Origin: JAFGPL01 sp046485045
GTDB lineage: Bacteria > Bacteroidota > Bacteroidia > Bacteroidales > UBA10428
Direction of reading: 5' to 3'
DNA: 64,000 nucleotides
Assembly: GCA_046485045.1 (NCBI GenBank)
Contig: JAWOHT010000052.1
Location: forward strand, 1 to 64,000
The notes beneath the pieces are model-generated. The model searched no databases. It was not told the DNA's origin and was given only the letters and a program-made list of their open reading frames with translations. The first letter of the stretch is position 1, and each line of letters starts with the position of its first letter. Made by a program: the position numbers and the translations under genes. Positions 62,814 to 64,000 of this stretch are shown one piece after another.

Positions 62814-63434
62814 TTAACAAATAATTCTTTCAGCTTTTCCATTTTTTATAAGGTATGCCAGTTTTTTACCATCCAATTCAAACCGATTTTTTTCAAAACG
62901 AAGGCCGGTACTCTGGGCGATCTGTTGACCTGTAAATACTCCTGACAAATATTCCCGGTCAATGTGTACGTTCAGAATATCCCGGAGCTGCTCCCAGAGT
63001 TGAAGGGTTTCAAGCTGCTCCGGGGTTTCGGCAAAGGTGCGAAATTGTTCGCAATCCGCTTGCAACACGGTTTCGTTCACTTCAAAGCTTGCATCTTGCC
63101 AGGTAAACAAATGTTTTTGCGCCGGAACCAACCTAATACTTTTCACAGCCTCAACAAATTTTTGCCTGTTTAACCCGTACATCTGGCAAATGATTGAAAC
63201 GTCAATTTTCAGTCCAGGGATACGCTTCGTGCCGGTTTCTTTTATGATAACATTATCATAATGAGCAATCGGATCCGCCACGAATTCCATTGCCTGATCT
63301 TCGCTTTCAATCCTGACAAAAGGCTGGTATTGGTGAAAACTGGCAATCGCTGCATTTAGATTGCTGCAAAGTGAATGAACTGCTTTGCTGTGGCTCTGTA
63401 TGGCCACGTCATTTGAATAAATTAACTTTTTCAT
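62814..63434 (-). CDS. Unrecognised 206-residue protein of the accessory block
   Basis: I do not recognise this protein. It has no signal peptide, membrane segment or metal motif. It begins MKKLIYSNDVAIQSHSKAVH and is mixed alpha/beta by composition. It is the last gene of a leftward set of at least three: 27 bases upstream ends a 50-residue gene, which in turn overlaps the gene at 63611. The compact spacing, lack of known housekeeping relatives and position beside a tRNA suggest a prophage or integrative element gene. Confidence 0.65.
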   Translation of the reverse strand: MKKLIYSNDVAIQSHSKAVHSLCSNLNAAIASFHQYQPFVRIESEDQAMEFVADPIAHYDNVIIKETGTKRIPGLKIDVSIICQMYGLNRQKFVEAVKSIRLVPAQKHLFTWQDASFEVNETVLQADCEQFRTFAETPEQLETLQLWEQLRDILNVHIDREYLSGVFTGQQIAQSTGLRFEKNRFELDGKKLAYLIKNGKAERIIC

Positions 63435-63461
63435 TTTCTTATTGTATTAAAATTTTGACTT

Positions 63462-63614
63462 CTATTTCTTTTTCCTTCGCTTCACTCCTCGAATTTCAAG
63501 CTTTTCAATTTTCATAATCTCAGGCTTTTCCCATTTTTCGGGCTTCGTCTTTTCAGTTTCCGGGACCAGCCAGCTGAGCTGGTTTTGTCGCATCAAATTA
63601 TTCAGTGTACTCAT
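63462..63614 (-). CDS. Small basic 50-residue protein of the accessory block
   Basis: Read directly from the sequence: start MSTLNNLMRQNQLSWLVPET, a repeated KPEKWEKPEIMKIEKLEI region, and the basic end RGVKRRKKK. Its ATG overlaps the stop of the upstream gene in an ATGA, so translation is coupled, which supports it being real despite its size. Function unknown. Confidence 0.55.
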   Translation of the reverse strand: MSTLNNLMRQNQLSWLVPETEKTKPEKWEKPEIMKIEKLEIRGVKRRKKK

Positions 63615-64000
63615 TGGTTAAAAGATTTTTTAATATTCACCAAGTCTTTTTTCAGGTTGACAATTTTGCTCATAATACTGCCAGCCGTCGGCTCTGAGGG
63701 TGGAATAATCTTTTTTAATATCCCAGCCTCAAATAGCAATTCCGATCCATCACCCAAAACATAACTGCCCGCTGCCGGAATTCCCGCAACCGTAGCTTTA
63801 TCACCTACCTGAATGTTATCAGGAACGTTAACCTGCGAAAAATCGAGCTCATTGCCAAGTACATCCTGCAATAGGCATGCCTGAACTTTCACTTCAATTG
63901 ACTGTTTGAACGTGTGAGAAGGCCCCAACGATTTATTGAGTACTGTCCTTTTGAATACCAGGTTTACTACTGGTTTTTTGTACTTTGCGTCAATCGCTGC
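63611..64000 (-). CDS. Unrecognised protein of the accessory block (N-terminus beyond window edge)
   Basis: The frame is open to the right edge (130 codons), so the apparent TTG start at 63928 is not the true one; the residues before it (KYKKPVVNLVFKRTVLNK) read like coding sequence. The middle has a small beta-domain pattern (VPDNIQVGDKATVAGIPAAG, SYVLGDGSELLFEAG), and the C-terminus is lysine-rich and helical (IMSKIVNLKKDLVNIKKSFN). The pattern recalls small phage structural or scaffold proteins, but I cannot name a family. It is coupled by ATGA to the next gene. Confidence 0.6.
   Translation of the reverse strand, partial: AAIDAKYKKPVVNLVFKRTVLNKSLGPSHTFKQSIEVKVQACLLQDVLGNELDFSQVNVPDNIQVGDKATVAGIPAAGSYVLGDGSELLFEAGILKKIIPPSEPTAGSIMSKIVNLKKDLVNIKKSFNQ

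Noticed and set aside
63611..63928. A complete 105-residue gene starting at 63928
   Set aside because: That start would be TTG, and the frame stays open to the window edge with coding-like sequence, so the gene is partial at its N-terminus.

Overview
This 64 kb window is a chromosomal segment of a Bacteroidota bacterium, most likely a Bacteroidales or Marinilabiliales-like anaerobe. The evidence is a SusC/SusD pair, a type IX secretion C-terminal (type B) sorting domain, GWxTD and START-like proteins typical of the phylum, a eukaryotic-type citrate synthase, an EF-G paralogue next to the str operon, start codons that mostly lack Shine-Dalgarno sequences, and promoters of the TTTG-N19/20-TAnnTTTG class. 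The base composition is fairly AT-rich. No species can be named from the sequence alone.

Layout. 1-5055: a truncated GT39-type glycosyltransferase, RsgA, a small leftward operon (OsmC, a DUF3795 protein, a flavodoxin-ferredoxin protein) and a divergent GlxA-type AraC regulator. 5056-10742: a short degenerate repeat tract, then an orphan susD-susC pair. 10743-23104: housekeeping genes (DEAD-box helicase, asnA with a divergent Lrp/AsnC regulator, rlmB, a GWxTD lipoprotein, an ABC-F ATPase, UvrD/PcrA and one T9SS-exported protein). 23105-25255: an EF-G paralogue with degenerate G motifs, divergent from the str operon. 25573-43626: one long co-directional str-S10-spc-alpha cluster (rpsL to rplQ, including secY, map, infA, rpmJ and rpoA, without tuf), closed by a strong terminator. 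43660-50080: enolase, citrate synthase, and a flavoprotein operon (NfnA/SudB-like, NfnB/SudA-like, DHOD-like). 50121-57251: dnaK, panB, an RluA-type synthase, a LysM glucosaminidase and the ribBA-fmt pair. 57385-61708: an envelope operon (LptF/G-type permease, GT4, GT2). 61783-62160: a START-like protein. 62310-62620: a tRNA-Met transcription unit with a remarkable tRNA-like pseudogene in front. 62755-64000: a compact leftward operon of unrecognised genes that looks accessory (prophage or integrative element) and runs off the window.

How it fits together. Most of the window is core translation, protein export and central metabolism. The points that deserve a second look are: (i) a degenerate tRNA-Met copy whose D loop and anticodon arm have been replaced by two related CCCGAT/ATCGGG palindromes; (ii) an EF-G paralogue lacking the catalytic histidine, the switch I motif and the NKxD lysine, head-to-head with the operon encoding normal EF-G; (iii) the accessory segment starting beside the tRNA; (iv) a DHOD-like flavoprotein without the usual catalytic cysteine, next to NADPH/ferredoxin oxidoreductase subunits; and (v) several small dispersed palindromic repeats. 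I see no CRISPR array, no complete insertion sequence and no recognisable defence system.
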